The notes: generated by a model from the letters alone, not told the origin. Positions 8,495 through 17,927 are shown, counted from the stretch's first letter. The stretch: DNA of 64,000 bases from Ferruginibacter sp. (GCA_028288705.1 JAQBNH010000019.1:248001-312000), one strand, 5' to 3'. Numbers and translations are program-made.

Positions 8495-9262
8495 ATGGCC
8501 CAGATTGCTAAGTCGATAAAATCTTCAAACATCATAAAAGGACTTGTCTATTTTTTGGTGGGCATCTTCACTTATCCCGGCATCTGTATCATTAACCGGC
8601 TTCGCATTACCGGCATGGAGCATTTGAAAAACCTGCCGCGGAAAAACGTGTTGTTCGTGAGCAATCACCAGACTTACTTCGCAGATGTGATCACGTTCAT
8701 TCATATTTTTTGTGCAAATAAATGGCGTAAGAAAAACAAGCTGGGCATTCCCTATTACCTGCTATGGCCGTTCACCGGTATTAATTATGTGGCTGCGGAA
8801 GAAACGATGAACAGTAACTGGCTCACAAAAATATTCAGTCTTGCGGGTGCCATAACTGTGAAGCGTACCTGGAAAAAGGATGGTGGAGAAGTGCGCCGAG
8901 GCCTCGATCCTTCCGATACGCGCAATATCCACCTGGCCCTCGAAAAAAACTGGGTGATCACTTTCCCGCAGGGAACCACGAAACCGTTTGCACCCGGGAG
9001 AAAAGGAACGGCTTATATCATCAAGCAAAACCAGCCTGTGGTGGTGCCCGTAGTGATCAACGGCTTCTGGCGGGCGTTTAATAAAAAAGGCCTGGTATTT
9101 AAAAAGAAAGGGAGCCTGCTCACCGTTCGGTTTAAGGCGCCCTTACAAATTAATTATGATGATAGCCTGGATGATATCCTGGAAACAGTGATGGATGCTA
9201 TTGAACAGAGTCCGCGCTTCATGCACCGCCCCGCGAAAAAACCCGTTTTGGCAGAGTTTTAA
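8495..9262 (+). CDS. plsC: 1-acyl-sn-glycerol-3-phosphate acyltransferase (PlsC family)
   Basis: 255 aa, close to the family length. It should transfer an acyl group onto lysophosphatidic acid at the inner membrane, or act in lipid-A/ornithine-lipid-type acylation. The acyltransferase block I is NHQTYFAD at residues 57-64, with His58 and Asp64 one residue further apart than the classic HX4D. Block III is FPQGTTKPF. An amphipathic or membrane segment occupies residues 12-35. No neighbour shares its direction, so the exact substrate is open; other PlsC-like acyltransferases cannot be excluded. Confidence 0.8.
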   Translation: MAQIAKSIKSSNIIKGLVYFLVGIFTYPGICIINRLRITGMEHLKNLPRKNVLFVSNHQTYFADVITFIHIFCANKWRKKNKLGIPYYLLWPFTGINYVAAEETMNSNWLTKIFSLAGAITVKRTWKKDGGEVRRGLDPSDTRNIHLALEKNWVITFPQGTTKPFAPGRKGTAYIIKQNQPVVVPVVINGFWRAFNKKGLVFKKKGSLLTVRFKAPLQINYDDSLDDILETVMDAIEQSPRFMHRPAKKPVLAEF

Positions 9263-9284
9263 GAGCCGACATTTCCTGGTACTG

Positions 9285-9794
9285 CTATTTTACAAACAAT
9301 GCTTTCAGCTCATCGGCATCCTCCGGTTTCATTTTGCCACCAAGGATCAGCCTGATCTGGCGTCTTCTCAATGCTGCTTCAAACAACGCTATTTCTTCGG
9401 GCGTTTCCGGCACCAGGGTATTGATCTTACGAGGATTGCCATTGGGATCCAGGGCCACAAATGTGTAATAAGCCTGGTTACTTTTATAACGGTATTGTTG
9501 GATGGCATCTTCACCCCAAACATTAATGTGCACTTCCATGCTGCTGTTAAATGCGCGGGTCACTTTCGCTTCAATATGTACGACGTTGCCGATCTTGATC
9601 GGTGTTTCAAAAGAAATATTATCTACGGAAGCTGTCACAACAGGCGCAGCGCAATGCTTCATCGCTGCGAGTGCAGCCGCAATATCCATCCAGTACATCA
9701 GCCTTCCACCCATCAGGTTTCCAAAATTATTCGTGTCATTCGGTAATACAAGTTCCGTCATTACCACCAGCGATTCTCCTGCCTTCTTTTCCAT
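9285..9794 (-). CDS. Acyl-CoA thioesterase, hotdog fold (YciA/BACH-like)
   Basis: 169 aa from the ATG at 9794; an upstream start at 9812 would overlap the promoter region. The hotdog fold is shown by the family motif NDTNNFGNLMGGRLMYWMDIAA near the N-terminus. It holds the Asn and Asp expected to activate water, followed by the SVDNISFETPIKIGNVV strand segment. The enzyme hydrolyses acyl-CoA thioesters in the cytoplasm. The C-terminal 30 residues are charged and helical. It converges on plsC (gap 22 bases) and is divergent from the SDR gene. A TATCTTTG box lies 14 bases upstream of the ATG. Confidence 0.85.
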   Translation of the reverse strand: MEKKAGESLVVMTELVLPNDTNNFGNLMGGRLMYWMDIAAALAAMKHCAAPVVTASVDNISFETPIKIGNVVHIEAKVTRAFNSSMEVHINVWGEDAIQQYRYKSNQAYYTFVALDPNGNPRKINTLVPETPEEIALFEAALRRRQIRLILGGKMKPEDADELKALFVK

Positions 9795-9808
9795 GTCAAA
9801 AAATTTTC

Positions 9809-9816
9809 GCAAAGAT
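9809..9816 (-). promoter_or_regulatory. Candidate -7 box (TATCTTTG) of the thioesterase gene
   Basis: Exact TAnnTTTG match followed by CG, 14 bases before the ATG at 9794. It predicts a leader of fewer than 10 bases. Confidence 0.5.
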
Positions 9817-9915
9817 AAGCCGGATGGACTGATCTCTGTTTGTAAACAAATGTGAAGTGTTTTTTACCAGCTGAAAACATTTGCCCTGTTGTATTGTTTA
9901 AATAAAAATAATACG

Positions 9916-10632
9916 ATGGACAATCTAAAAGGTAAACAGGTGTTGCTGGCCGGTGCCACCGGAGGTATCGGTGCTGCATTGGCAAAACTCCTGCATGCGA
10001 GCGGGGCAAAACTATTTCTTACCGGCAGGGACGAAGAAAAGCTCGCAGCGGTCGCGGCTGCATCGGGCATTCCGGCTGAACAGGTTTTTGCTGCTGATCT
10101 TACGAACGCCCCGGAAGTGGGTGAATTGAAAGAAAAATATTTCCTTGTGTTCCCGGCGATAGATATATTGATAAACGCTTCCGGGATCGGTATTATCAAA
10201 CCATTTGAAACATTAACGCAGGAGGAAATGGAACGTTCGTTAGCATCGAACCTGATGATCCCGTTTTTATTGCTGCAACAATTTTTGCCCGCGATGAAAA
10301 CTGCAAAGTCGGGACTTATCATTAATCTGCCCGGTGTGTTAGGGAAGGTTCCGATGGCTGGCGCCGCCGCTTACAGTGCCAGTAAATACGGGCTTCTCGG
10401 CATGATGCAATCCATTCGTGAAGAATTAAAGCGCACAGAGATCCGCATAACCAATGTCTTTATGGGTGGCGTTGATTCTGCCTTCTGGGATACGATCGAC
10501 CTGCGTGTGCAACGCGATAAAATGATCAGCAGCCAGGAAGCGGCGAAAGCGATCTGGTTCCTTTGTCAGCAACCCGCCAATGCTGTTGTGAGTGAAATGG
10601 TGTTGCAGCCTTTCAATCACCAGGCGATCTGA
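9916..10632 (+). CDS. Short-chain dehydrogenase/reductase (SDR family)
   Basis: 238 aa from the ATG at 9916, the normal length for a classical SDR. The NAD(P)-binding motif GATGGIGAA is near residues 13-21, the structural NASG-like motif is INASGIG, and the catalytic pair is Tyr/Lys in YSASKYG. The C-terminus ends with VVSEMVLQPFN, typical of SDRs acting on small carbonyl compounds. The substrate cannot be inferred. It is divergent from the thioesterase and 63 bases before proline dehydrogenase. Confidence 0.88.
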   Translation: MDNLKGKQVLLAGATGGIGAALAKLLHASGAKLFLTGRDEEKLAAVAAASGIPAEQVFAADLTNAPEVGELKEKYFLVFPAIDILINASGIGIIKPFETLTQEEMERSLASNLMIPFLLLQQFLPAMKTAKSGLIINLPGVLGKVPMAGAAAYSASKYGLLGMMQSIREELKRTEIRITNVFMGGVDSAFWDTIDLRVQRDKMISSQEAAKAIWFLCQQPANAVVSEMVLQPFNHQAI

Positions 10633-10695
10633 GCGCGCTAATTATTTGGTAGTTCGTAAGCGATTCGGGAATTTCGTTTGTTCAATTGCGACGAT

Positions 10696-11919
10696 ATGAT
10701 ATCTTTTGATAATACAGAATATGCCTTTGCTTATAAATCTGATAAGGAACTAAAACGGGCCAATTTTCTTTTTTCTTCGATGGGCAGTCCGCTGCTGGTC
10801 AACCTCGGCTTGAAACTGATGCCGATGGCCATCAAAATGAATATTCCTTTTACAAAGCCCTTAATCAGGCAAACGATTTTTCAACAGTTTGTTGGCGGTG
10901 AAACACTGGCAGAAACTGCGCCTGTCGCCGATAAACTGGGCAAATATAATGTGCAGGTTATTTTGGATTATGGCGTGGAAGGGGGTGAGGATGGAGAGCA
11001 TGGTTATGATCATGCGCAGGATGAATTTATCAAGGTTATTAATTATGCCGCAACACAGCCCAATATTCCGTTCATGAGTATTAAGGTAACGGGAATCGCT
11101 CGTTTCAACCTGCTGGAGAAAATTGATGCGGCTATGCATAACAGTGAGGGCACGCTGATGAAACGTTACTCTGCCGTTATCGGGAATTTACCTGCTGCGG
11201 AAAAAGAAGAATGGCAGCGTGTGGTGGGCAGGCTGACAAAAATCTGTGAGGTCGCAAACACAAAGGGGACGGGTGTTTTGGTTGACGCAGAAGAATCCTG
11301 GATACAGGATCCGGTGGATGCGCTCACGATCCTGATGATGGACAGTTTTAATAAAGAAAGAGCCGTGGTGTACAACACAATTCAATTATATCGTCATGAT
11401 CGCCTGGCATTTTTAAAAGACAGTTATACTGCTGCGCTGGAACGAAATTTTATCCTCGGTGCTAAAATTGTTCGCGGCGCTTACATGGAAAAAGAAAGAA
11501 AGCGCGCTGCAGAAAAAGGTTATCCTTCTCCTATTCAACCTGATAAAACAGCAACAGATCGCGACTATAATTCAGCCGTGGAATTTTGTATCGAACATCT
11601 TGCACATATCGCTGTAATTGTTGCCTCTCATAACGAGTACAGTAATTTATTTGCGACGCAGCTGCTCGATAAAGCGAACCTTCCGCATCGCCATCCGCAT
11701 GTACATTTTTCGCAATTGTATGGCATGAGCGACAACATCACTTTCAACCTGGCGAACAGCAATTGCAGTGTGAGTAAATATCTTCCGTTTGGACCCATCA
11801 GTGATGTGGTGCCTTACCTGATGCGCCGCGCACAGGAAAACAGTTCGGTCTCCGGGCAAACAGGGCGTGAACTCGCGCTGATCAAAAAAGAATTGCAACG
11901 GAGAAAGGGATATGTTTAG
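10696..11919 (+). CDS. putA: Proline dehydrogenase family protein (FAD-dependent)
   Basis: 407 aa from the ATG at 10696. This is the PRODH (beta/alpha)8 domain that oxidises L-proline to pyrroline-5-carboxylate with FAD. Visible family motifs are KIVRGAYMEKERKRA (substrate-binding RxxRGAY-type block), IVASHNEYSN and FSQLYGMSDNITFNLA near the C-terminus, with the paired Arg residues MRRAQEN. There is no aldehyde dehydrogenase part, so this is the stand-alone form, and the P5C dehydrogenase must be elsewhere. The symbol putA is used by similarity only. No operon partners. Confidence 0.85.
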   Translation: MISFDNTEYAFAYKSDKELKRANFLFSSMGSPLLVNLGLKLMPMAIKMNIPFTKPLIRQTIFQQFVGGETLAETAPVADKLGKYNVQVILDYGVEGGEDGEHGYDHAQDEFIKVINYAATQPNIPFMSIKVTGIARFNLLEKIDAAMHNSEGTLMKRYSAVIGNLPAAEKEEWQRVVGRLTKICEVANTKGTGVLVDAEESWIQDPVDALTILMMDSFNKERAVVYNTIQLYRHDRLAFLKDSYTAALERNFILGAKIVRGAYMEKERKRAAEKGYPSPIQPDKTATDRDYNSAVEFCIEHLAHIAVIVASHNEYSNLFATQLLDKANLPHRHPHVHFSQLYGMSDNITFNLANSNCSVSKYLPFGPISDVVPYLMRRAQENSSVSGQTGRELALIKKELQRRKGYV

Positions 11920-11950
11920 TTACCAGGTTTAAAAGAAAAATAAGATCGCC

Positions 11951-12601
11951 CTACATTTTTAATACGGCATCATCTACCAGTGCATACACCGATTCTCCCG
12001 TCAATGGCCTGATAGGGAAGGTGCCCGTGAACTTACCAAAGGCGGGCAGTACCGCATATGTCTTTGCAAAATAAAAGCAGGGCAGTTGCAACGATTGTCT
12101 GCCCAGTCCGCGTAACCGTATTCCAGGGTGGATATGCCCGCTGAAGCAATAACCCTTGTGTTCGGGGCAGGTATCGATATCATGCGTAAACATAAATTTC
12201 CCGATCACCAGGCTTTCATCGTGTACGTTGATACCGGCATCTGCATACCACTCTTTTTTTAAAATATCATGATTGCCTTTCACGAGTTGTATCGGGAGTT
12301 GCGCCAGGTCTTTCCGCCAGCGCAGGAACAGGTCGTGCTCCTTATTAAAATGACTGTGAAACAGATCTCCAACAATGATGAGCTGCTGGGGTTTGTAAAA
12401 TTGAATGGCTGCCAGCAGGCGTTGCATGTCTTCCTTAAAAATATTTTGTGGAATGCCGATACCACTCTTGCGGAAATGCCCGCTCTTACCGAGGTGCAGG
12501 TCAGAAAGGATCAATGACCGCTCTTCTTCCCAAAAAATCGTCCGGTCTATATTCAGTAAAAATTGATTGTCCAGCAACCGGTGCAAAATATGCGCGCTCA
12601 T
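11951..12601 (-). CDS. pdeM: Calcineurin-like phosphoesterase, PdeM family
   Basis: 216 aa from the ATG at 12601 (a TTG nine bases upstream is less likely). It carries the metallophosphoesterase motifs in order: DLHLGK, GDLFHS, GNHD, FTHD and SGHIHPG, which bind two metal ions. The family is the ligase-associated DNA damage response endonuclease PdeM, found in other genomes beside an ATP-dependent ligase, an Lhr-like helicase and a metallo-nuclease. None of those partners is within this window. The gene converges on proline dehydrogenase with a gap of about 30 bases. Confidence 0.85.
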   Translation of the reverse strand: MSAHILHRLLDNQFLLNIDRTIFWEEERSLILSDLHLGKSGHFRKSGIGIPQNIFKEDMQRLLAAIQFYKPQQLIIVGDLFHSHFNKEHDLFLRWRKDLAQLPIQLVKGNHDILKKEWYADAGINVHDESLVIGKFMFTHDIDTCPEHKGYCFSGHIHPGIRLRGLGRQSLQLPCFYFAKTYAVLPAFGKFTGTFPIRPLTGESVYALVDDAVLKM

Positions 12602-12702
12602 CTCCGGCAAAGTTAACTTACGCTTTGTTTATTTAGCCCGATGTTTTGAAATGTTTAACGACTTGCCTAATTTGGCTGATCAAAACCTAAACTCAATTGA
12701 AT

Positions 12703-13206
12703 ATGAACAATGAAAATGTAACCGGCGATTCGCTGCACATGTCGGAATTTAATAAACCTGTGCTGCCGCAAACGCTGAATATCTTAACTATCCTCACTTT
12801 TATCGGCTGTAGTTTGCTCGCGTTGTTTACCCTCGCAACGCCATGGTTTATGAAGTTTTCCAAGAATATGATGGAAAAAGCAAATTCATCAGACATGACG
12901 CCGAAACAATTAGAGGACATGCGCAAAGGCGCGGAGCAAATTGCGAAAACGGAACAGAACATGGTGCCGATCATCGCGATGAGCCTTGTCGGAATCGGAC
13001 TCTGCTTCGCAGGTGCATACATGATGCGGAAACTGAAAAAGGATGGTTACTGGCTTTACCTTGCCGGCCAGGCAATCCCGCTGATTGGTGGGTTAGTGAT
13101 TATGGGAACAGATCAGTACGGCGATTGGAAAGCCTATATCGGTCTCGCAATCGTTGCATTGTTTGTAGCATTATATACTAGTCAGAAAAAATACCTGGTG
13201 AACTAA
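12703..13206 (+). CDS. Four-helix membrane protein, function unknown
   Basis: 167 aa from the ATG at 12703. There are four hydrophobic segments (around TILTFIGCSLLALFTL, VPIIAMSLVGIGLCFAGAYMM, LAGQAIPLIGGLVIMG and AYIGLAIVALFVALYTS), with a charged loop rich in Met, Lys and Glu between the first two. The pattern fits a Bacteroidota inner-membrane family without known function. Its stop codon overlaps that of hemJ by four bases, tail to tail. Confidence 0.65.
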   Translation: MNNENVTGDSLHMSEFNKPVLPQTLNILTILTFIGCSLLALFTLATPWFMKFSKNMMEKANSSDMTPKQLEDMRKGAEQIAKTEQNMVPIIAMSLVGIGLCFAGAYMMRKLKKDGYWLYLAGQAIPLIGGLVIMGTDQYGDWKAYIGLAIVALFVALYTSQKKYLVN

Positions 13207-13733
13207 TTTTTTCGCTGGCGGATGAGTTTATAGATGCGGATCGCACTCATCAGGATGATGATGAATAACAACAGGCCGCCAACGCCCCAAACCAGGCTGA
13301 TACTTTGTTTCACTGAAACGATCATAACAATGGCCACCAGTAAAATGGTGGCTATTTCATTCCAGATACGCAACTGTTGAGAGCTGTATTTGAAAATACC
13401 TTTTTGTTGTTCGCTGTAAATTTTTTGCAACGTAAAATGGTAGAAATACAATGCGCACACAAAACCCAGTTTTATCCATAGCCATTGCGGAACCGTTCCG
13501 TAAAGCCAGGCCATCCAGCCGCCAAAGATCACGGTGAGAATGGCAGAAGGCCAGGTGATGCCAAGCCATAAGCGGCGCGACATGATCGCGAATTGTTTTT
13601 GAAGGATAGACTTTTCAGGTTCTTGTTTTTCACCTGCTTCGGTTGCATAAATAAAAAGTCTGGGCAGGTAAAACATCCCGCTGAACCAGGTAACAATAAA
13701 AATGATATGGATGGCCTTAACGTAAAAGTACAT
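13203..13733 (-). CDS. hemJ: Protoporphyrinogen IX oxidase HemJ (CopD-like)
   Basis: 176 aa, four or five membrane helices. HemJ oxidises protoporphyrinogen IX to protoporphyrin IX in the inner membrane, the step before iron insertion. The N-terminal helix has the family's conserved His (AIHIIFIVTWFSGMFYLPRLF, His9), and Lys88 lies in WLWIKLGF. Placement 21 bases downstream of hemH and next to the other heme genes supports HemJ over an unrelated CopD protein. No HemG or HemY oxidase is seen here, so this gene would carry that step. Confidence 0.87.
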   Translation of the reverse strand: MYFYVKAIHIIFIVTWFSGMFYLPRLFIYATEAGEKQEPEKSILQKQFAIMSRRLWLGITWPSAILTVIFGGWMAWLYGTVPQWLWIKLGFVCALYFYHFTLQKIYSEQQKGIFKYSSQQLRIWNEIATILLVAIVMIVSVKQSISLVWGVGGLLLFIIILMSAIRIYKLIRQRKN

Positions 13734-13754
13734 GCGTAAACCTATGATAATTAT

Positions 13755-14804
13755 TTAAGCAGGTTGCGGGATTTGTTCTTCGGATTTTTCTTCCAACAAT
13801 TCTTTTAATGCCGACACCCAGGATGGATGTAAATTCATACATGGAATCATCGCATAGCTTTCACCACCTGCCTCTATAAAACTTTCCTTACCCCGTTCTG
13901 CAATCTCTTCCAGCGTTTCGAGGCAATCACTCACAAACGCCGGGCAAACGATCAATAGTTTTTTAATGCCTTCTTTAGGCATCTGTTCCAGGCGAACATC
14001 GGTGAATGGCTGCAACCAGCCTTTGCCCAACCTGGATTGAAAGGATATGCTGAATTTATTTGCCGGGATGCCGAGTTCTTCCGTCACCAGCCTGGTCGTG
14101 GTAAAACATTGGTGCCGGTAACAATGCGCATGAGCTGCAGATGGCGTATTGCAGCAATCCGGTGATTTCAGGCAATGGTTTCCTGTTGTATCTGATTTGC
14201 GGATATGCCTGCCCGGTACACCATGATAACTGAAGAGCAGGTGATCAAAATCCTGTTGCAAATAAGGCCGCATACTGTCTGCCAGCGCTGAGATATAGTT
14301 TTTTTTATTATAATACGGATCGAGAAACTCGAGCCTGAAAGAATAATTGTTTTTCGCATAAGTGGTTTTCGCGTGTTCAACAGCCGTTTCAAAACTCGAC
14401 ATCGCATAGTGAGGATACAGCGGCACTGCGATCACTTCCGTGATCCCCGGATCCCGCGCCAGCAGCCTGTCGAAGCCATCCTTCGGGGAGGGATTGCCAT
14501 AACGCATCGCGATCTCGACAGGCTCGTCGACCAACGCCTGCAGCTCGTCTCTTAACTTTTTTGTCAACACAACAAGCGGTGACCCTTCATCTGTCCAGAT
14601 TGTTTTATACGCTTCTGCAGATTTGGGCGCACGGCTGGGTGTGATCAACCCTCGCACTAAAAACAGCCGGAGCAGGTAGGGCACATCGATCACCCTTTCA
14701 TCCATCAAAAATTCATCTAAGTATTTTTTTACATCTTTTGTGTCTGTGCTGTCCGGTGAACCGAGGTTCATCAATAAAATTCCGCGCCTGGTTGTTGTCA
14801 TCAT
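13755..14804 (-). CDS. hemH: Ferrochelatase with Cys/His-rich insertion
   Basis: 349 aa (or 348 from the second ATG). It inserts Fe2+ into protoporphyrin IX. Family signatures are LLMNLGSPDS at the start, the catalytic His194 in FSYHGVPGRH, FQSRLGKGWLQPFTD and CPAFVSDCLETLEEI. Between SYHG and the TTRLV helix there is an insertion relative to the E. coli enzyme, residues about 202-233. It carries five Cys (211, 217, 218, 228, 233) and several His. Some bacterial ferrochelatases hold a [2Fe-2S] cluster in an internal Cys segment, so a metal or cluster site is plausible here. It is first in a two-gene operon with hemJ and divergent from hemA. Confidence 0.95.
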   Translation of the reverse strand: MMTTTRRGILLMNLGSPDSTDTKDVKKYLDEFLMDERVIDVPYLLRLFLVRGLITPSRAPKSAEAYKTIWTDEGSPLVVLTKKLRDELQALVDEPVEIAMRYGNPSPKDGFDRLLARDPGITEVIAVPLYPHYAMSSFETAVEHAKTTYAKNNYSFRLEFLDPYYNKKNYISALADSMRPYLQQDFDHLLFSYHGVPGRHIRKSDTTGNHCLKSPDCCNTPSAAHAHCYRHQCFTTTRLVTEELGIPANKFSISFQSRLGKGWLQPFTDVRLEQMPKEGIKKLLIVCPAFVSDCLETLEEIAERGKESFIEAGGESYAMIPCMNLHPSWVSALKELLEEKSEEQIPQPA

Positions 14805-14817
14805 GATAAAATATGCG

Positions 14818-14825
14818 CAAAGGTA
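14818..14825 (-). promoter_or_regulatory. Candidate -7 box (TACCTTTG) of hemH-hemJ
   Basis: Exact TAnnTTTG match followed by CG, 13 bases before the hemH ATG. The leader would be under 10 bases. Confidence 0.5.
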
Positions 14826-14961
14826 TAGGGGATGCGCGTTGTTAAGACAGTTCAGGCTTTAAAAAGTTGGGCTCCATTTAAATTTAGTAGCCGAAATAAA
14901 TAAAGCAGGAAGAAATGACAATGGAGTGACAGAGAAATTAGATAAGACCCGCTGCTGCAAG

Positions 14962-14969
14962 TATTTTTG
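14962..14969 (+). promoter_or_regulatory. Candidate -7 box (TATTTTTG) of the hemA operon
   Basis: Exact TAnnTTTG match 28 bases before the hemA ATG, followed by CAATCGGAAAA. Almost the same downstream bases follow the boxes at 29722 and 29993. No -33 TTTG was seen at the expected distance. Confidence 0.55.
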
Positions 14970-14997
14970 CAATCGGAAAATCAAGCGCAGGCCCATT

Positions 14998-16242
14998 ATG
15001 ATTTCAGATCATTTTAAAAATATTTCTTCCTTTTTTATTGCCGGCATCAACTATAAGAAAAGCGATGCTTCCGTCCGCGGCCGTTTTTCCATTAATTCTG
15101 AACAATATTCCCGCATCATTTCCAGGGCAGCCGAATACAGGGTAACAGAATTTTTCGTTTTATCTACCTGCAATCGTACAGAGATTTATGGTTTTGCAGA
15201 ATCTGCCGAAGATCTTGCTGCATTACTTTGTACAGAAACAGATGGCAGCCAGGCATGTTTTCAGCAGATGTCGTATTCCAAGCAAGGCGAAGCGGCGATG
15301 TTGCATTTGTTTGAAGTGGCCGCAGGATTGGATTCGCAGATCCTGGGTGATTATGAAATTGTCGGCCAGATAAAAATGGCGGCTAAGTTTGCCAAAGAGC
15401 ACGGCTTTGTTGGTGCTTACCTGGAAAGACTGGTGAATGAAGTATTACAAACGACCAAGAAAATTCGTACGAATACAGCGATGAGCGGTGGAACAGTTTC
15501 TGTTTCCTTTGCAGCTGTACAATATATCCGGCAGGCTTTTCCCGACTACCGCAGCAAAACGATCCTGCTGATCGGAACCGGGAAGATCGGTACGAATACC
15601 TGCAAAAATATCGGCGATTATTTGCCCGGCATGAAAGTGATGCTGATGAACCGCAGCCCGGAGAAAGCCCGTGCCCTGTCTCACCAATATCATTTTGATT
15701 TGTTTGGAATGGATGATATGAGTCATTGCTTGCAACAAGCCGATATTGTTGTTGTGGCCACCGGTGCCAATGAACCTGTTCTTTCTGCTTCAGATTTTAG
15801 CGGGCTGGAGAATAAACTCGTCATCGATTTATCTATTCCATATAATGTTGCGCTGGATGTAAAAGCATTGCCAGGCATAACGCTCATCAATGTGGATGAG
15901 TTAAGCAAGATCAAAGATGAAACGCTTCATAAGCGCGCGGCGGAGATTCCTGCAGTGAAAAAGATCATTAGTTTTCACCTGGCCGCCTTCATGGAATGGC
16001 ATGGCATGCGCAGGCATGTGCCGATCCTGAAAGCCGTAAAAGTACATCTGCGCAAAATGCAGGTGACAGATGCCAGTGGCGTTTGCCCATTCCTGCAATT
16101 CCGCGCCAATAACGAAGCTGTTGCCGAAGAAAAGATCCAGAAAGTGATCAATACCATGGCCGTGAAATTGCGCACACATCAGCAACATGGCTGCCAGTAT
16201 ATTGAAGCCATGAATCATTTCATCGCTGATTCCTCTAACTAA
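14998..16242 (+). CDS. hemA: Glutamyl-tRNA reductase
   Basis: 414 aa from the ATG at 14998; an upstream in-frame start would span the promoter. It reduces glutamyl-tRNA(Glu) with NADPH to glutamate-1-semialdehyde, the committed step of the C5 route to heme. The catalytic Cys58 lies in the invariant STCNRTE. GLDSQILGDYEIVGQ and the NADPH-binding segment ILLIGTGKIG are also present. The C-terminal helical dimerisation domain is complete. It is the first gene of the plus-strand heme operon, with hemC starting six bases after its stop. Control of the pathway would be expected here. Confidence 0.97.
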   Translation: MISDHFKNISSFFIAGINYKKSDASVRGRFSINSEQYSRIISRAAEYRVTEFFVLSTCNRTEIYGFAESAEDLAALLCTETDGSQACFQQMSYSKQGEAAMLHLFEVAAGLDSQILGDYEIVGQIKMAAKFAKEHGFVGAYLERLVNEVLQTTKKIRTNTAMSGGTVSVSFAAVQYIRQAFPDYRSKTILLIGTGKIGTNTCKNIGDYLPGMKVMLMNRSPEKARALSHQYHFDLFGMDDMSHCLQQADIVVVATGANEPVLSASDFSGLENKLVIDLSIPYNVALDVKALPGITLINVDELSKIKDETLHKRAAEIPAVKKIISFHLAAFMEWHGMRRHVPILKAVKVHLRKMQVTDASGVCPFLQFRANNEAVAEEKIQKVINTMAVKLRTHQQHGCQYIEAMNHFIADSSN

Positions 16243-16248
16243 TTTCGC

Positions 16249-17211
16249 ATGGACAATATCATCAGAATCGGAACAAGGGAAAGTGAACTGGCTGTATGGC
16301 AGGCGACACTGGTGAAGGAACTTTTGGAAGATGCCGGTGTGAAAGCAGCACTCGTGTTTATTAAAAGTGAGGGCGATACTGACCTGGTAACGCCGCTTTA
16401 CGAAATGGGTGTTCAGGGAATATTTACCCGGAGCCTGGATATCGCCCTGCTCGATCAGCGAATTGATATTGCCGTGCATTCCATGAAAGATGTGCCCACG
16501 CAATTGCCTGCGGGTATCGTGCAGGCCGCTGTTTTGAAACGTGGAAACCATAAAGACCTTTTTGTTCCGCATCCTGTTACAAAGGCTGATGAATTATTTA
16601 GCCGGTCGCTTAAAGAAAAAGATCTTCCCGAAATATTTGAAAGTGCAGTCCATACTATTGCCACCAGTAGCATTCGCCGCAAAGCGCAATGGCTGCACCG
16701 TTACCCGCAACATCAGCTCGATAACCTTCGTGGCAATGTAAATACCAGGTTGAAGAAGTTAAGCGACAGTAATTGGTCGGGTGCCATTTTTGCTGCAGCA
16801 GGATTGGAACGCATTAAACTCCGTCCGACAAATGCGATTGAATTAGACTGGATGCTGCCGGCTCCCGCGCAGGGCGCGATCATGATTGTTTGCAGGGCAA
16901 CAGATGAGCCGGTTTTTAATATCGTTTCTACCCTCAACCACGAAGAAACATCTGCCTGTACTTATATAGAAAAAGATTTTTTGCGTGCCCTGATGGGGGG
17001 ATGTTCCACACCGATCAGTGCTTTGGCGCAATATGACAAAAAGGATATTTATTTCCGCGGTAGTTTGCTGAGCCCCGATGGAAAGCAAAAGATCGAAATT
17101 GAAAAATATGTAGCAAAGGATGCGGTCACCAGTTTTGGCGCACGGATGGCGCAGGAGCTCCTGGAGAATGGTGGTAAAGAAATTGCCGCATCATTTAAAG
17201 ATGGAAAATAA
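16249..17211 (+). CDS. hemC: Hydroxymethylbilane synthase (porphobilinogen deaminase)
   Basis: 320 aa. It joins four porphobilinogen units into hydroxymethylbilane. Signature segments are IRIGTRESELAVWQA, the active-site Asp region IAVHSMKDVPTQLP, SSIRRKAQWL and LDWMLPAPAQGA. Cys252 in MGGCSTPIS is the attachment site of the dipyrromethane cofactor. The C-terminal domain is full length. The hemD start codon lies within its last codons (11-base overlap), which points to translational coupling. Confidence 0.97.
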   Translation: MDNIIRIGTRESELAVWQATLVKELLEDAGVKAALVFIKSEGDTDLVTPLYEMGVQGIFTRSLDIALLDQRIDIAVHSMKDVPTQLPAGIVQAAVLKRGNHKDLFVPHPVTKADELFSRSLKEKDLPEIFESAVHTIATSSIRRKAQWLHRYPQHQLDNLRGNVNTRLKKLSDSNWSGAIFAAAGLERIKLRPTNAIELDWMLPAPAQGAIMIVCRATDEPVFNIVSTLNHEETSACTYIEKDFLRALMGGCSTPISALAQYDKKDIYFRGSLLSPDGKQKIEIEKYVAKDAVTSFGARMAQELLENGGKEIAASFKDGK

Positions 17212-17911
17212 TTTTATTCATACACTTTGCAGCAGGCCGGTCAGCGAATCGATCGTAGCAGATGCGCGTGCGAAAGGCGTGCTCATCGATTGCCTGTCTT
17301 TCATCAGCACCGAACCGATCGAAAATGTAGAAGTACAACAGGAGATAGAACACGCACTGTTGCTGGATACTACGGTTGTATTTACAAGTATGAATGCGGT
17401 AGAAGCGGTAGCCGAACATTTATTTGATGAGCAGCCGGCCTGGCGGATCTATTGTATCGGGCAAACAACAAAGCAACTGGTAGAAAAATATTTTGGTGCA
17501 GCAGCTGTGGCCGGAACAGCCGATGATGCAACTACGCTCGCTGAACTGATCATTACCGAAGAGGATATTGACAGCGTCGTGTTTTTTTGCGGGGATCAAC
17601 GCCGGGATGAATTGCCGGGATTGCTTGTACAAAATAATATTGAAGTTGAAGAGATCATTGTTTATCAAACAATGGCTGTTCCGCATCAAATCAGCAAAAA
17701 GTATCAGGGGATTTTATTTTTTAGTCCGAGTGCAGTGCATAGTTTTTTCTCTGTTAACAAAGCCCCGTCGGAAACTATTTTTTTCGCCATCGGTAAAACC
17801 ACCGCAGCAGCCATCAAATCTTTTAGCGATAACAGGGTGCTGGTGGCTGCAGAGCCCGGCAAAGAAAAGCTGGTAGCACTCATGCTTGATTTTTTTACAG
17901 GATCAAATTAA
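17201..17911 (+). CDS. hemD: Uroporphyrinogen-III synthase
   Basis: 236 aa from the ATG at 17201. It cyclises and inverts ring D of hydroxymethylbilane to uroporphyrinogen III. HemD proteins are poorly conserved; support comes from the two-domain layout, segments [53 protein letters not shown] and [13 protein letters not shown], and from its place between hemC and hemE. It overlaps hemC by 11 bases and ends 16 bases before hemE. Confidence 0.93.
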   Translation: MENNFIHTLCSRPVSESIVADARAKGVLIDCLSFISTEPIENVEVQQEIEHALLLDTTVVFTSMNAVEAVAEHLFDEQPAWRIYCIGQTTKQLVEKYFGAAAVAGTADDATTLAELIITEEDIDSVVFFCGDQRRDELPGLLVQNNIEVEEIIVYQTMAVPHQISKKYQGILFFSPSAVHSFFSVNKAPSETIFFAIGKTTAAAIKSFSDNRVLVAAEPGKEKLVALMLDFFTGSN

Positions 17912-17927
17912 AAGAACAACAGAAGAT

